From JAJEFO01 sp022819605 (lineage in GTDB: Bacteria > Pseudomonadota > Alphaproteobacteria > Rhodobacterales > Rhodobacteraceae): 64,000 nt of DNA. The stretch lies in contig OZ244901.1 in NCBI GenBank assembly GCA_965221545.1, positions 3,162,001 through 3,226,000 of the forward strand. The letters are read 5' to 3'. The position numbers and the translations under genes are program-made. Numbering within the stretch: position 1 is the first letter of the stretch; each line of letters begins with the position of its first letter. The notes beneath the pieces were generated by a model. That model ran no database searches. It worked only from the letters and a program-made list of their open reading frames with translations, and was not told the origin of the DNA. Positions 44,524-51,817 of the stretch are shown piece by piece.

Positions 44524-45723
44524 ATGTTCCTGGACCTTCTCATTCGCCGCAACCCGCGTTTCGTGGAAGCCGCAATGGCGCTGCATCAGCAGGGCAGGAT
44601 TCCTGCCAACGCCTACGTGCTCGACCTGGATGCGGTCGAACGCAACGCCCGCACATTCACGGCAGAGGCGGACAGGCACGGTTTGGCCACGTTTGCCATG
44701 ACAAAGCAGGCGGGGCGTCACTCGGGGTTCTGCCAGGCGGTGATGCGCGGCGGGATCAGCCGCGCGGTTGCGGTTGACATGCCCTGCGCCGTGGCCTGCC
44801 GCAGGGCCGGACTGAAGGTCGGGCATCTGGGCCATCTGGTGCAGGTGCCGCGACACGAAGCCGATTTCGCGGCGGCGAAACTGACGCCGGACTACTGGAC
44901 GGTTTTCTCGGACACCAAGGCGCGAGAGGCGGCCGATGCAGCCGCGAAGGCGGGGCGCGAACAGGCGTTGATGGCACGCGTCCAGACACCGGGCGACACG
45001 TTCTATCGCGGCCATGAAGGCGGCTTCGACGCGGAAGACATCGTGGCCGTCGCGGATCGCCTGGATGCGCTTGCGGGCGGACGCTTCGCAGGGATCACCA
45101 CCTTCCCCGCGCTTCTCTTCGACCAGGAGACACGCAAGGTGGTTCCCACGCCGAACCTGGCCACCTTGAACCGGGCGGCCGAGGCGCTTGCCGCTGCCGG
45201 ACGCCCCGGCATCGAGATCAACGCGCCCGGCACGACCTCGTCAGCAGTGCTGTCGGCCTTGGCAGAGGCTGGCGCCACGCAAGTCGAACCCGGGAACGGG
45301 CTTCACGGCACCACGCCGCTGCACGCCGTCGAAGATCTGCCCGAAGACCCCGCGATCCTCTACCTGACTGAGGTTTCGCACAATCACGGCGGCAAGGCCT
45401 ATTGCTTCGGAGGCGGGTTCTACATCGACCCGGTCTTCCCCGAATATCAGGTCCGCGCACTGGTCGGCGAAGCCGCGACCACCAAACGCGGTGCCCTGCG
45501 CGACGTGGAGATTCCCGACTACTCGGCAATCGACTACTACGCCATGATCGATGCCGATTCCCGGCCCGGCGACACGGTTGTCTTCGGATTCCGGGGCCAG
45601 GCATTCGTGACACGCGCACTGGTGGCCGGCATTAAGGGCGTGGCGGACGGCAGCCCGGAAGTCACCAGCATCGAAAACGGCTTCGGCGACACGGTGGCCT
45701 GGCCAGGGACATACTCGCCATGA
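44524..45723 (+). CDS. YhfX-like PLP-dependent enzyme (alanine racemase N-terminal fold)
   Basis: Fold-type III PLP enzyme (399 aa) resembling E. coli YhfX from the start (MFLDLLIRRNPRF, then HQQGRIPANAYVLDLDAVERNA). The predicted PLP lysine is Lys61 in FAMTKQAGRH. Related enzymes are alanine racemases and D-threonine aldolases; the precise reaction of YhfX proteins is, to my knowledge, not established. It sits inside the transporter operon between permease and ATPase, which is unusual and implies a role in the first catabolic step, perhaps on a D-amino acid moiety. GGGAGGAAATC precedes the ATG. Confidence 0.82.
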   Translation: MFLDLLIRRNPRFVEAAMALHQQGRIPANAYVLDLDAVERNARTFTAEADRHGLATFAMTKQAGRHSGFCQAVMRGGISRAVAVDMPCAVACRRAGLKVGHLGHLVQVPRHEADFAAAKLTPDYWTVFSDTKAREAADAAAKAGREQALMARVQTPGDTFYRGHEGGFDAEDIVAVADRLDALAGGRFAGITTFPALLFDQETRKVVPTPNLATLNRAAEALAAAGRPGIEINAPGTTSSAVLSALAEAGATQVEPGNGLHGTTPLHAVEDLPEDPAILYLTEVSHNHGGKAYCFGGGFYIDPVFPEYQVRALVGEAATTKRGALRDVEIPDYSAIDYYAMIDADSRPGDTVVFGFRGQAFVTRALVAGIKGVADGSPEVTSIENGFGDTVAWPGTYSP

Positions 45724-46460
45724 CCTCAACGCCCGTCCTGTCACTGAACAACATTCACAAGGCCTTCGGCGGTGTCGTTGCGATCAAGGACTTTTCGCTG
45801 GAGCTCTTCCCCGGCGAGATCGTCGCCTTGGTCGGTGACAACGGCGCGGGCAAGTCAACGCTGATCGCGATCGTCTCGGGCCTGCACCGTCCGAACTCGG
45901 GCGAGATCCTGCTTGACGGCGAGACGGTGAGTCTCTCCGACGCCAGTTCGGCGCGCTCGCGCGGGATCGAGGTCGTCTACCAGGATCTTGCACTTGCCGA
46001 CGAACAGCCCGTCTTCATGAACATGTTTCTAGGTCGAGAACTGACCCGCAAACCCCTGGGCCTTCTGGACAAGTCGCGGATGCGCCGCGAAACCCAGACG
46101 ATGCTGGATCAGCTCGACGTGCACATCCCGTCGGCCGGTTCGAAAATCCGCGACCTCAGCGGTGGCCAGCGTCAAGGCGTCGCCATCGCGCGCGCCACCC
46201 ACTGGGCCAGCAAGTTGATTCTCTTGGACGAACCGACCGCGGCACTCGGCGTGGCGGAAACCGCCAAGGTGGAGGAAATCGTCGCCGCGCTCAAGGAGCG
46301 CAACCTTGCGATCCTGATCGTCAGCCACAGCCTGGACCAGGTCTTTCGCCTGTCTGACCGCATTTGCGTCTTGCGGCGCGGCGTGCAGATCGGTGTCCGC
46401 AGCACCCCGGAGACCGACAAGAACGAGATCGTGTCAATGATCACCGGGGTTCACGCCTGA
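45720..46460 (+). CDS. Sugar-type ABC ATPase, single domain (FrcA-like)
   Basis: ATPase of 246 aa with Walker A VGDNGAGKSTLIAI, signature LSGGQRQGVAIARA, Walker B LILLDEPTAALG and switch LIVSHS. Unlike RbsA it has one nucleotide-binding domain, as in FrcA and similar systems, so two copies would dimerise. It overlaps the YhfX-like gene by 4 bases and the SIS gene by one base, giving a tightly packed operon. Confidence 0.93.
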   Translation: MTSTPVLSLNNIHKAFGGVVAIKDFSLELFPGEIVALVGDNGAGKSTLIAIVSGLHRPNSGEILLDGETVSLSDASSARSRGIEVVYQDLALADEQPVFMNMFLGRELTRKPLGLLDKSRMRRETQTMLDQLDVHIPSAGSKIRDLSGGQRQGVAIARATHWASKLILLDEPTAALGVAETAKVEEIVAALKERNLAILIVSHSLDQVFRLSDRICVLRRGVQIGVRSTPETDKNEIVSMITGVHA

Positions 46461-47482
46461 TGTCCCGGACCACCCTCATGGCCGCAGAAATTGCCGAAAT
46501 ACCTGCAGTCATCGCTCGGCAACTTGATGCCCTTGACACATACCTCGATGCAGGCCGCCGCTTGCGCCAAGATGGTACGCGCGGTTTGGTCACCTGCGGT
46601 CGCGGAACATCCGACCACGCGGCGACCTTCCTAAAATACCTCATGGAAACGAAGGCCGGCCTGCCCGTCGCTTCCATCGGACCTTCGGTTGCCACTGTCT
46701 ATGGTGCCAGGCTGCGGCTTGACGGGTTTGCCTGCCTGACCTTCTCGCAATCCGGCGGAAGCCCTGATCTTGCCGCCTTGCAGCAAGCGGCAAAGGACGG
46801 TGGTGCGCAAACGACAGCTGTCCTCAACGTCCTGGACAGTCCTGTCGGCGACGGTGCCGATCTTGTCCTTCCCGTGCTTGCCGGGCCCGAACGCGCAGTC
46901 GCCGCTACCAAGTCATTCGTCGGCATGATGGTCGCATCGCTGGCCATCGTCGCAGGTTACCTGAACGACGGCGAATTGATCGTCGCCTTGAAGACACTGC
47001 CCGACCTTGCGCGGGACGCGCTGGGTCAGAACTGGTCACATGCCGGCCCACCCTTGGCCCGCGCGAATTCCCTTTATTGTGTCGGTCGGGGCCTGAACAT
47101 GGCAGTCGCAGCGGAAGCGGCACTCAAGCTGAAGGAAACCTGTCACCTGCACGCGGAAGCATGTTCCGCGGCCGAGCTGTTTCACGGGCCGGTGGCAATC
47201 GCGGATGGATCATTCGGAGCGTTGGTCTTCGGTGCCCGCGGCAGGGCCAAAAGATCAATAGATGCATCCGTTGCCCGGCTAAAGGAACTTGGTGTCCGTG
47301 TCTGCAAGGTTGAGTCCGGCTCGGGCAATGGCGCGCTAAGCACGCCGGCGACGAAACACGAGACGCTCGATCCGGTGCTTCAGGCGATTGCGTTTTACAA
47401 GTTTGCGGAGGGTCTGGCTGTCAATCTGGGGGAAGACCCCGACGCGCCGCCGGGCTTGAAGAAAGTGACGGAAACGGTCTGA
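46460..47482 (+). CDS. SIS-domain sugar isomerase/deglycase (AgaS/GlmS-C/FrlB-like)
   Basis: Protein of 340 aa with two SIS domains as in the isomerase half of GlmS. The first domain has CGRGTSDHAAT and the phosphosugar-binding FSQSGGSPDLAAL; the second has YCVGRGLNMAVAAEAALKLKE with the catalytic Glu region. No N-terminal glutaminase domain, so it is not GlmS. Related proteins deaminate amino-sugar phosphates or cleave fructosamine phosphates. The ATG overlaps the ATPase stop by one base. Its 3' end is duplicated at 49463-49497 as part of the direct repeat bracketing the toxin-antitoxin module. Confidence 0.88.
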   Translation: MSRTTLMAAEIAEIPAVIARQLDALDTYLDAGRRLRQDGTRGLVTCGRGTSDHAATFLKYLMETKAGLPVASIGPSVATVYGARLRLDGFACLTFSQSGGSPDLAALQQAAKDGGAQTTAVLNVLDSPVGDGADLVLPVLAGPERAVAATKSFVGMMVASLAIVAGYLNDGELIVALKTLPDLARDALGQNWSHAGPPLARANSLYCVGRGLNMAVAAEAALKLKETCHLHAEACSAAELFHGPVAIADGSFGALVFGARGRAKRSIDASVARLKELGVRVCKVESGSGNGALSTPATKHETLDPVLQAIAFYKFAEGLAVNLGEDPDAPPGLKKVTETV

Positions 47483-47630
47483 AGCTCCCCGCTTTGGACG
47501 TCGATTCTGGCACGGTTCGGATCGGTCACCATTGCGCCTGCCGCAAACGGAGTTCCGTCGCGTTCCGGCAGTTCTCACGCATCGGTGTCGAGCCAGATCG
47601 TGACTTGCCCGTCATTCCCGAGTCCGCATC
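47451..47630. repeat. Left direct repeat flanking the PIN/Xre module
   Basis: This copy contains the intact 3' end of the SIS gene followed by a fragment of the 3' end of dtd. Compared with the copy at 49463-49621, a 34-base block (47451-47484) differs at two positions and a block of 44 bases (47561-47604) is identical; the middle has a 23-base length difference. Both copies are in the same orientation. Confidence 0.85.
47575..47630 (-). pseudogene. dtd: Truncated copy of the dtd 3' end
   Basis: On the minus strand this encodes the last 18 or so residues of D-aminoacyl-tRNA deacylase (GLGNDGQVTIWLDTDA and stop), matching GLTNDGPVTIWLDTDA of the intact gene at 49567-50010. It is the left-side footprint of the insertion of the toxin-antitoxin module and cannot be functional. 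Confidence 0.85.
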
Positions 47631-47659
47631 GCTGTTCTCGGACCTGTTTGGGGTCCACC

Positions 47660-48160
47660 TCATGTTCTGTTGCCGCTGAGCATGGCAAGAACGCGCTGGA
47701 CGTCCGCATTTGGCAGGCGACATCTCGGATGCCCTTGAATGGCGGTCAGCGCTGCGTGAAGGGTCCTGGCATCGGTCACGCCGACCCGGTTGAGTTCAGC
47801 AATGACCCATAGCACGCCGTGCATTTCGACGCCTTGCTCGACACAAAGATCACGAATAGCGCGGTCCCCGGTCAGCAAAGTCCAGCGCCGCGCTTGCGCG
47901 AGTGCGAATGCAAATGTGTCGGGTGTCGAAAGCACTTTGGTCTGACGACGCAGGGTTGTCGCTCTCGACAGTTCTTCTGGAGTCAGTTCGACAACGTTGG
48001 GACCTGACGCCTGAAGTCGATCCCCAAGTTTGCCTGCGAGTTCTTTCTTGTACAGCAGGTCAGGAACGCAAAACGCGTAAGGCATGTCGAACAAATGGTC
48101 GAGAGGGTCGCCCCGATCGAGGTCGATGATCACCGACGAATCCGAAACGAGGACTTGCAC
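47660..48160 (-). CDS. PIN-domain toxin (VapC-like)
   Basis: Putative ribonuclease toxin (166 aa). Conserved acidic residues of the PIN site are visible: Asp7 and Asp13 in VSDSSVIIDLD, Glu40 in KKELAG, Asp in STPDTFAFALA near 81 and Asp in LTGDRAIRDL near 98. The start is a GTG 2 bases after the stop of the Xre-ImmA gene, so the pair is co-transcribed with the antitoxin-like gene first. The C-terminal 40 residues extend beyond the minimal PIN domain. Confidence 0.85.
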   Translation of the reverse strand: MQVLVSDSSVIIDLDRGDPLDHLFDMPYAFCVPDLLYKKELAGKLGDRLQASGPNVVELTPEELSRATTLRRQTKVLSTPDTFAFALAQARRWTLLTGDRAIRDLCVEQGVEMHGVLWVIAELNRVGVTDARTLHAALTAIQGHPRCRLPNADVQRVLAMLSGNRT

Positions 48161-48162
48161 CG

Positions 48163-49236
48163 CTACTGAACAGCGCTATCCAGCCTGGCACCAAGTTCCC
48201 GCACCGAGATCCCCAACAGTTCGGCGGCTCTCGGCTCCCCGATCAAGTTCTCTGCAAGGGCCCTGTAGCACAGGCGCTCAAATCGTTTCGGCTCCTCCCT
48301 TTTCGGCGGAATGGCCGCGGGCTCAGCATAAGGCGGCTTGCGCCAGCCGCGCCGGTTGAAGAGCCTGAAGAGACGTTCGAATGCGGTCTGATTCAGAATG
48401 CCCAGATCCCTGCAACGATAGACGATCGCCTGGATTGAGACACCAAACCGCTCCTTCAGCCCGACGAGCTCGCCGATTGAAACCGATGATCGACTGGCCC
48501 CCATTTCCGCGCGCAGGGTGTCGGACGGCATCAGGAATGCGCCTGCAAATCTGTGCGCTGCCTTTTCGATTTCGCCGTCACCCATCCCGACAACTGGGTC
48601 GATCACCATGTGTCCAAGTTCATGCGCGAGCGTAAACCGCTTGCGCTCTGACCACGCGTCGCGCTTCACAACGACAACTTTGGCGGCCATGTGGTCCTTG
48701 CGTCGGACCTTCGCCGCCAGGCCGTCGATGTTCTGAAGAGCCAGGGAGAGCACCTTGATTCCGCGTTCCTCGAGCAGCTCCGCGAGCTGCGGAATCGGAT
48801 CATTGCCCAAACTCCAATCCTCGCGCACCGATCTCGCGGCGTCTTCTGCATCGCGAATGTCGCTTACGGGGTACGGTGCGCTTCGTGGCTTCTCCCAGTC
48901 GACACTCTTGAGATGAAGCAATTCCTCAACAGCAAGATAGCGTTCCAGAAGATGGATGGAGCTTGCCTCGATCGCGGCCTCCTCGCGCGCTGTCGTGTTC
49001 GGCTTTTTCCGGAACTCGACACCCTCCAGGACCAGTTCGACGTCGCTGAGCAAGTATTCCTCCGTGACGTTCAATGCATCCGCCAGAGCGAGCAGCACAC
49101 TTGAACTGGGCATGTCTTCATTACGTTCGTACTTGCCAATCGCTTGAGCCGTGACCAATCCGTCGATCTGCGCCGACAGGTCGCGCAGCGAGAGACTGGC
49201 GGCGGCACGAGCGATCCGCAGCCTGTGACCAATCAT
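48163..49236 (-). CDS. Xre-family regulator with ImmA/IrrE metallopeptidase domain (antitoxin)
   Basis: Two-domain protein (357 aa). An N-terminal Xre HTH (residues about 1-65, SLRDLSAQIDGLVTAQAIGK) is joined to an ImmA/IrrE zinc peptidase with HELGH at 205-209. Such COG2856 proteins act as antitoxins to PIN, RelE-like or Fic toxins or as repressor-cleaving proteases in mobile elements. The C-terminal 80 residues are a further helical domain. The inverted repeat at 49258-49292, just upstream, is a likely self-regulatory operator. Confidence 0.9.
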   Translation of the reverse strand: MIGHRLRIARAAASLSLRDLSAQIDGLVTAQAIGKYERNEDMPSSSVLLALADALNVTEEYLLSDVELVLEGVEFRKKPNTTAREEAAIEASSIHLLERYLAVEELLHLKSVDWEKPRSAPYPVSDIRDAEDAARSVREDWSLGNDPIPQLAELLEERGIKVLSLALQNIDGLAAKVRRKDHMAAKVVVVKRDAWSERKRFTLAHELGHMVIDPVVGMGDGEIEKAAHRFAGAFLMPSDTLRAEMGASRSSVSIGELVGLKERFGVSIQAIVYRCRDLGILNQTAFERLFRLFNRRGWRKPPYAEPAAIPPKREEPKRFERLCYRALAENLIGEPRAAELLGISVRELGARLDSAVQ

Positions 49237-49257
49237 GGGCTTGATCCTTTCCGTCGG

Positions 49258-49292
49258 TTTACAAATCTATCGCTTTCATTCTTACTTGTAAA
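49258..49292. promoter_or_regulatory. Candidate operator of the Xre-ImmA/PIN pair
   Basis: Inverted repeats TTTACAA (49258-49264) and TTGTAAA (49286-49292), 28 bases centre to centre, lie 22-56 bases upstream of the Xre-ImmA start in a strikingly AT-rich patch. The spacing would put two half-sites on nearly the same face of the helix, fitting binding by two dimers or a looped dimer. Confidence 0.55.
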
Positions 49293-49304
49293 TTCAATCA
49301 ATAG

Positions 49305-49462
49305 GAAAGCGCAACGCGCGTTGCTGATCTTCTCGCAAAAGCTGTCGCGGAACTGGCCAGCAGTGGCCCGACCATCGTATTGCTTGACGAGGTCGAGAAG
49401 CTTGTAGTCGATCGCTCGAAGCTCAGCATGGACGCCAATCCGATCGACCTGAATCGCACGGC
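49305..49462 (+). pseudogene. Internal fragment of an AAA+ ATPase gene
   Basis: About 52 codons with clear protein character, open from just after a TAG at 49302. The phrase GPTIVLLDEVEKLVVDRSK contains a Walker B (LLDEVE) as in AAA+ ATPases, and SMDANPIDLNR continues it in the way I recall from a bacterial AAA family. No Walker A or sensor region is present, and the frame runs straight into the duplicated SIS 3' end. It is therefore a fragment cut at both ends, carried along with the toxin-antitoxin module. Confidence 0.6.
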
Positions 49463-49621
49463 CGGCGGGCTTCAAGAAAGTGAAGGAAACGGTCTGAAGG
49501 TCCCTGGTCCGGATCGATCACAGCCGTGGCTGCCGAAAGCGGCGCTCCGTCCCGTTCCGGCAGTTCTCACGCATCGGTGTCGAGCCAGATCGTGACCGGG
49601 CCATCATTCGTTAGGCCGACC
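49463..49621. repeat. Right direct repeat flanking the PIN/Xre module
   Basis: This copy contains a truncated SIS-gene 3' end (AGFKKVKETV and a TGA at 49495-49497) followed by the intact 3' end of dtd. The identical 44-base block is 49553-49596. See 47451-47630 for the other copy. Together they show that the 1.8 kb between them was inserted into, or exchanged at, the former SIS-dtd junction. Confidence 0.85.
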
Positions 49622-50010
49622 TTCATGTCGGCACCGAAATGTCCTTCCGCGACCTGAACGCCGAGATTCCGAATGTCGGCAGCAAATTCCGCGACCCTCG
49701 CCTCCCCTTCCGCGGGCGGTGCGGCGGAAGAGAAGCCCGGTCGATTGCCGCGAGACGTATCCGCGGCCAGCGTGAACTGGGAAACGACCAGCGCCTCGCC
49801 CCCGACATCCAGAAGCGAGCGGTTCATGCGACCTTCGTCGTCCGAAAAAATTCGGAGCTTTGCGACCTTTGCCGCGAGCTTCGAAACGACCTCGGGCGGA
49901 TCGCCCGCCATGGCGCAGGCCAAGACAAGCAGGCCAGGGCCAATTTTCCCGACGACCTCGCCGTCGACGGTCACGCTTGCGCAGCTGACACGCTGGACAA
50001 GAGCACGCAT
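49567..50010 (-). CDS. dtd: D-aminoacyl-tRNA deacylase
   Basis: Proofreading enzyme (147 aa) that hydrolyses D-amino acids (and glycine) from tRNA. It begins with the family-typical MRALVQRVSCASVTVDGEVV, and carries the catalytic-pocket motifs SQFTLAAD near residue 78 and NDGPVTIW near 135. It follows pyrH by 51 bases on the same strand. Its 3' end is part of the right direct repeat and is still intact. The nearby YhfX-like PLP gene also suggests D-amino acid chemistry, but no direct link is shown. Confidence 0.95.
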   Translation of the reverse strand: MRALVQRVSCASVTVDGEVVGKIGPGLLVLACAMAGDPPEVVSKLAAKVAKLRIFSDDEGRMNRSLLDVGGEALVVSQFTLAADTSRGNRPGFSSAAPPAEGEARVAEFAADIRNLGVQVAEGHFGADMKVGLTNDGPVTIWLDTDA

Positions 50011-50061
50011 GCGCGGACCCTCAAGCCCGGAACAGGACAGCGGCTGCGGGACTCATGGCGC

Positions 50062-50793
50062 TCACGCCCGGTCCTGGACGATCGTGTAGGTCCCCTCGCC
50101 CGAGAGAATGCCTCGAAACCCGCCCGGCTCGTCGAGAGAAAACACGATGATCGGAAGCCCGTTGTCGCGCGCAAGCGCGACGGCGGAAGCGTCCATGACC
50201 TTCAGGTTCTTCGCCAGAACGTCGTCGTAGCTGATCTTGTCGTAACGCTTGGCGTCCGAATGCTTGGCGGGATCCTTGTCATAGACGCCGTCAACCAAGG
50301 TTCCCTTGAAGATTGCCTGGCACGACATTTCCGTTGCGCGCAGCGTCGCCGCGGTATCGGTGGTAAAGTACGGATTGCCGGTGCCTGCGGCGAATATGCA
50401 AACCCTCTTCTTCTCGAGGTGCCTGACGGCCCGCCTGCGAATATAGGGCTCCGCGACCTCGTCCATGCGAATCGCCGAAATCACCCTGGTGTGGATGCCA
50501 AGCGTCTCCAGCGCGGACTGCATGGCCAGGGCGTTCATGACCGTGGCAAGCATGCCCATGTAATCCGCCGTTGTCCGCTCCATTCCCTGGGCAGAGCCTT
50601 GCAGTCCCCTGAAAATGTTGCCGCCGCCGATCACCATGCACACTTCGGCACCAAGCTCGTGAACCGAACTCACTTCCTCGGCGATTTTCGCAACGGTCGG
50701 CGGATGAAGCCCGAAACCCTGATCGCCCATCAGCGCTTCGCCGGATATCTTCAGCAGCACGCGTGAATAGGCGGGATCGTTGGGCTTGCTCAT
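50062..50793 (-). CDS. pyrH: UMP kinase
   Basis: Essential pyrimidine nucleotide enzyme (243 aa) phosphorylating UMP with ATP. Motifs: RVLLKISGEALMGDQ near residues 11-25, VIGGGNIFRG near 57, and FAAGTGNPYFTTDTAA near 140. MSKPNDPAYSR at 50793 is the family start; the longer frame upstream is antisense to miaA. The usual neighbours tsf (upstream) and frr (downstream) are missing; frr is at 38851-39414. Confidence 0.96.
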   Translation of the reverse strand: MSKPNDPAYSRVLLKISGEALMGDQGFGLHPPTVAKIAEEVSSVHELGAEVCMVIGGGNIFRGLQGSAQGMERTTADYMGMLATVMNALAMQSALETLGIHTRVISAIRMDEVAEPYIRRRAVRHLEKKRVCIFAAGTGNPYFTTDTAATLRATEMSCQAIFKGTLVDGVYDKDPAKHSDAKRYDKISYDDVLAKNLKVMDASAVALARDNGLPIIVFSLDEPGGFRGILSGEGTYTIVQDRA

Positions 50794-50836
50794 GTTGCTT
50801 GTCCTCGCGCGCGCTCGCTTTGCTTTGGGCGCGAAA

Positions 50837-51769
50837 ATGTCCGAAAACTCCGGAATGTTCAACGAGGGATCACTGAGCGGCATCCTGGACCGGATCGACC
50901 CGGATCGTCCGGTCCTGATCACTGGCCCGACCGCAAGCGGAAAGTCAGCGCTTGCAATGGCAATCGCGGCGCGAACCGGAAGGCCGGTCATCAACGCCGA
51001 CGCCATGCAGGTCTTTGCCGACTGGCGAATTCTCACTGCCAGGCCTTCAGTTGAAGCCGAGTCGAAGGTGCCGCATGCGCTCTACGGCCACGTGCCAGGC
51101 CACCTCGAATACTCCGTGGGAAGATGGCTCCGGGATCTTGCACCGCTTCTTGGCGGCCCGACGCCCGTGATCGTCGGGGGCACGGGCCTTTACTTCACCG
51201 CCCTGACCGAGGGACTGGCCCCGATTCCCGAGATACCAGACGAAGTGCGGCGCAACGCGATGAAACGAGTCGCTTCGGAAGGCATCGACGCGCTTCTGGG
51301 CGAGCTGGATTCCGGAACCAGGTCGCGGATCGATGAACGCAACCCCATGCGCGTTCAGCGCGCGTGGGAAGTGCTGACGGCGACTGGTCGCGGGCTGGCC
51401 GCGTGGCAAGACGAAACAGCCCCCCCGCTCCTGCCGCCGTCCAGTGCGACGACAATTCTCATCGACACGTCAAAGGACTGGCTCAATGAGCAAATCGAGA
51501 GGCGCTTCGCGCAGATGCTCTCGAACGGCCTCCTTGACGAAGTGCGCACGAACGCACCTGCCTGGCATCCCGCTCGCCCTTCGGCGAAAGCCATCGGCGC
51601 TGCAGAACTGATTGCGCACGTGCGCGGAGAGAAGTCGCTGGACGATGCGCGCATGGCGGCCATCGTAGCCACGAGGCAGTTCGCGAAGCGTCAGCGCAGC
51701 TGGTTTCGCAGCCGAATGTCCGGGTGGCAAACCATGCGCCTGCCGCCCGGGACGGGTGCCTCTGCCTGA
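50837..51769 (+). CDS. miaA: tRNA dimethylallyltransferase
   Basis: Adds a dimethylallyl group to A37 of tRNAs reading codons that begin with U (310 aa). The P-loop LITGPTASGKSALA (about residues 27-40), the INADAMQVFADW segment and GGTGLYFTAL are diagnostic. The start at 50837 is chosen; an ATG 6 codons later is possible, and an earlier start would overlap divergent pyrH. The substrate dimethylallyl diphosphate comes from the MEP pathway (dxr at 36139). Confidence 0.95.
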   Translation: MSENSGMFNEGSLSGILDRIDPDRPVLITGPTASGKSALAMAIAARTGRPVINADAMQVFADWRILTARPSVEAESKVPHALYGHVPGHLEYSVGRWLRDLAPLLGGPTPVIVGGTGLYFTALTEGLAPIPEIPDEVRRNAMKRVASEGIDALLGELDSGTRSRIDERNPMRVQRAWEVLTATGRGLAAWQDETAPPLLPPSSATTILIDTSKDWLNEQIERRFAQMLSNGLLDEVRTNAPAWHPARPSAKAIGAAELIAHVRGEKSLDDARMAAIVATRQFAKRQRSWFRSRMSGWQTMRLPPGTGASA

Positions 51770-51779
51770 AGGCGGCATT

Positions 51780-51796
51780 GCTGCCGTTCGGGCAGC
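51780..51796. terminator. Hairpin between convergent miaA and M42 peptidase genes
   Basis: GCTGCC and GGCAGC pair across a 5-base loop in the 48-base gap between the two convergent stops, a compact GC stem suited to bidirectional termination. No T-run is evident on the plus strand. Confidence 0.45.
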
Positions 51797-51817
51797 CACC
51801 GTATTGCCTGGCTGCGT

